From: Paracoccaceae bacterium
GTDB taxonomy: Bacteria > Pseudomonadota > Alphaproteobacteria > Rhodobacterales > Rhodobacteraceae
Reading direction: 5' to 3'
DNA: 44,125 nt
Assembly: GCA_007694945.1 (NCBI GenBank)
Contig: REER01000096.1
Location: forward strand, 1-44,125
Shown: piece by piece, positions 44,081-44,125 of the stretch
Layout: every line of letters starts with the position of its first letter
Position numbering within the stretch: the stretch's first letter is position 1
Position numbers and translations under genes: made by a program
The notes under the pieces: model-generated
What the model was told of the DNA's origin: nothing
What the model saw: the letters and a program-made list of their open reading frames with translations, nothing else
The model's database searches: none

Positions 44081-44125
<45 letters not shown>

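Overview
The window reads as a GC-rich alphaproteobacterial chromosome segment, most likely Rhodobacterales/Rhodobacteraceae. Supporting signs are strong G/C-ending codon use, long chains of ATGA-coupled genes, an IscR with a single cysteine, an Irr-type iron box upstream of a suf operon, an Asp-type HemB, and a recurrent GAGTATTT..GGCAAGATGAA intergenic element. No plasmid or phage genes, insertion sequence or CRISPR array is visible. The left edge (1-41) is a G-run/C-run that looks like a contig-end artefact, and the right edge cuts through a tRNA-Arg(CCG).

Region 1 (about 55-14693) is the most unusual part: a divergent catabolic island. Leftward lie a solute-binding protein, two CUT1-type permeases and a SnoaL-like protein. 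Rightward lie the transporter ATPase, a SnoaL-like protein, a HisD/HpsN-like zinc dehydrogenase, a second SnoaL-like protein, an SDR, a LacI regulator, a third SnoaL-like protein, a bicupin, a MetE-like zinc methyltransferase-fold enzyme, an alpha/beta hydrolase and an RraA-type aldolase. Seven junctions on the right are ATGA overlaps. Two near-identical 14-bp operators sit in the divergent promoter region, each placed to block one promoter, and the LacI gene inside the operon is the obvious candidate regulator. The substrate is unknown. I infer import of a small polyol- or glycoside-like compound, oxidation by the two dehydrogenases, then hydrolysis, possible alkyl transfer and aldol cleavage to a central metabolite.

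Region 2 (14699-28711) is mostly transport: an LrgB/LrgA pair, an EamA exporter, a YnjBCD-type ABC importer, an FtsX-type ABC exporter with its membrane fusion protein, an SDR and a type II P-type ATPase whose M6 aspartate is replaced by serine.

Region 3 (28913-36049) holds ordinary housekeeping and small accessory genes: RNase D, a ClbS/DfsB-like protein, a lipoprotein, SufE, a TauE/SafE permease, FabD, a YSC84/SYLF lipoprotein, HemB and an alpha/beta hydrolase.

Region 4 (36145-44019) is the iron-sulfur assembly operon: iscR, an IscS/NifS-type cysteine desulfurase, sufB, a small bactofilin-like gene, sufC, sufD, two YIP1-type membrane proteins and sufS. It is preceded by a perfect 19-bp Irr (ICE) box over the promoter. 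A second Irr-like box lies inside the desulfurase gene, in a run of codons atypical for this genome. A tRNA-Arg with its own promoter follows.
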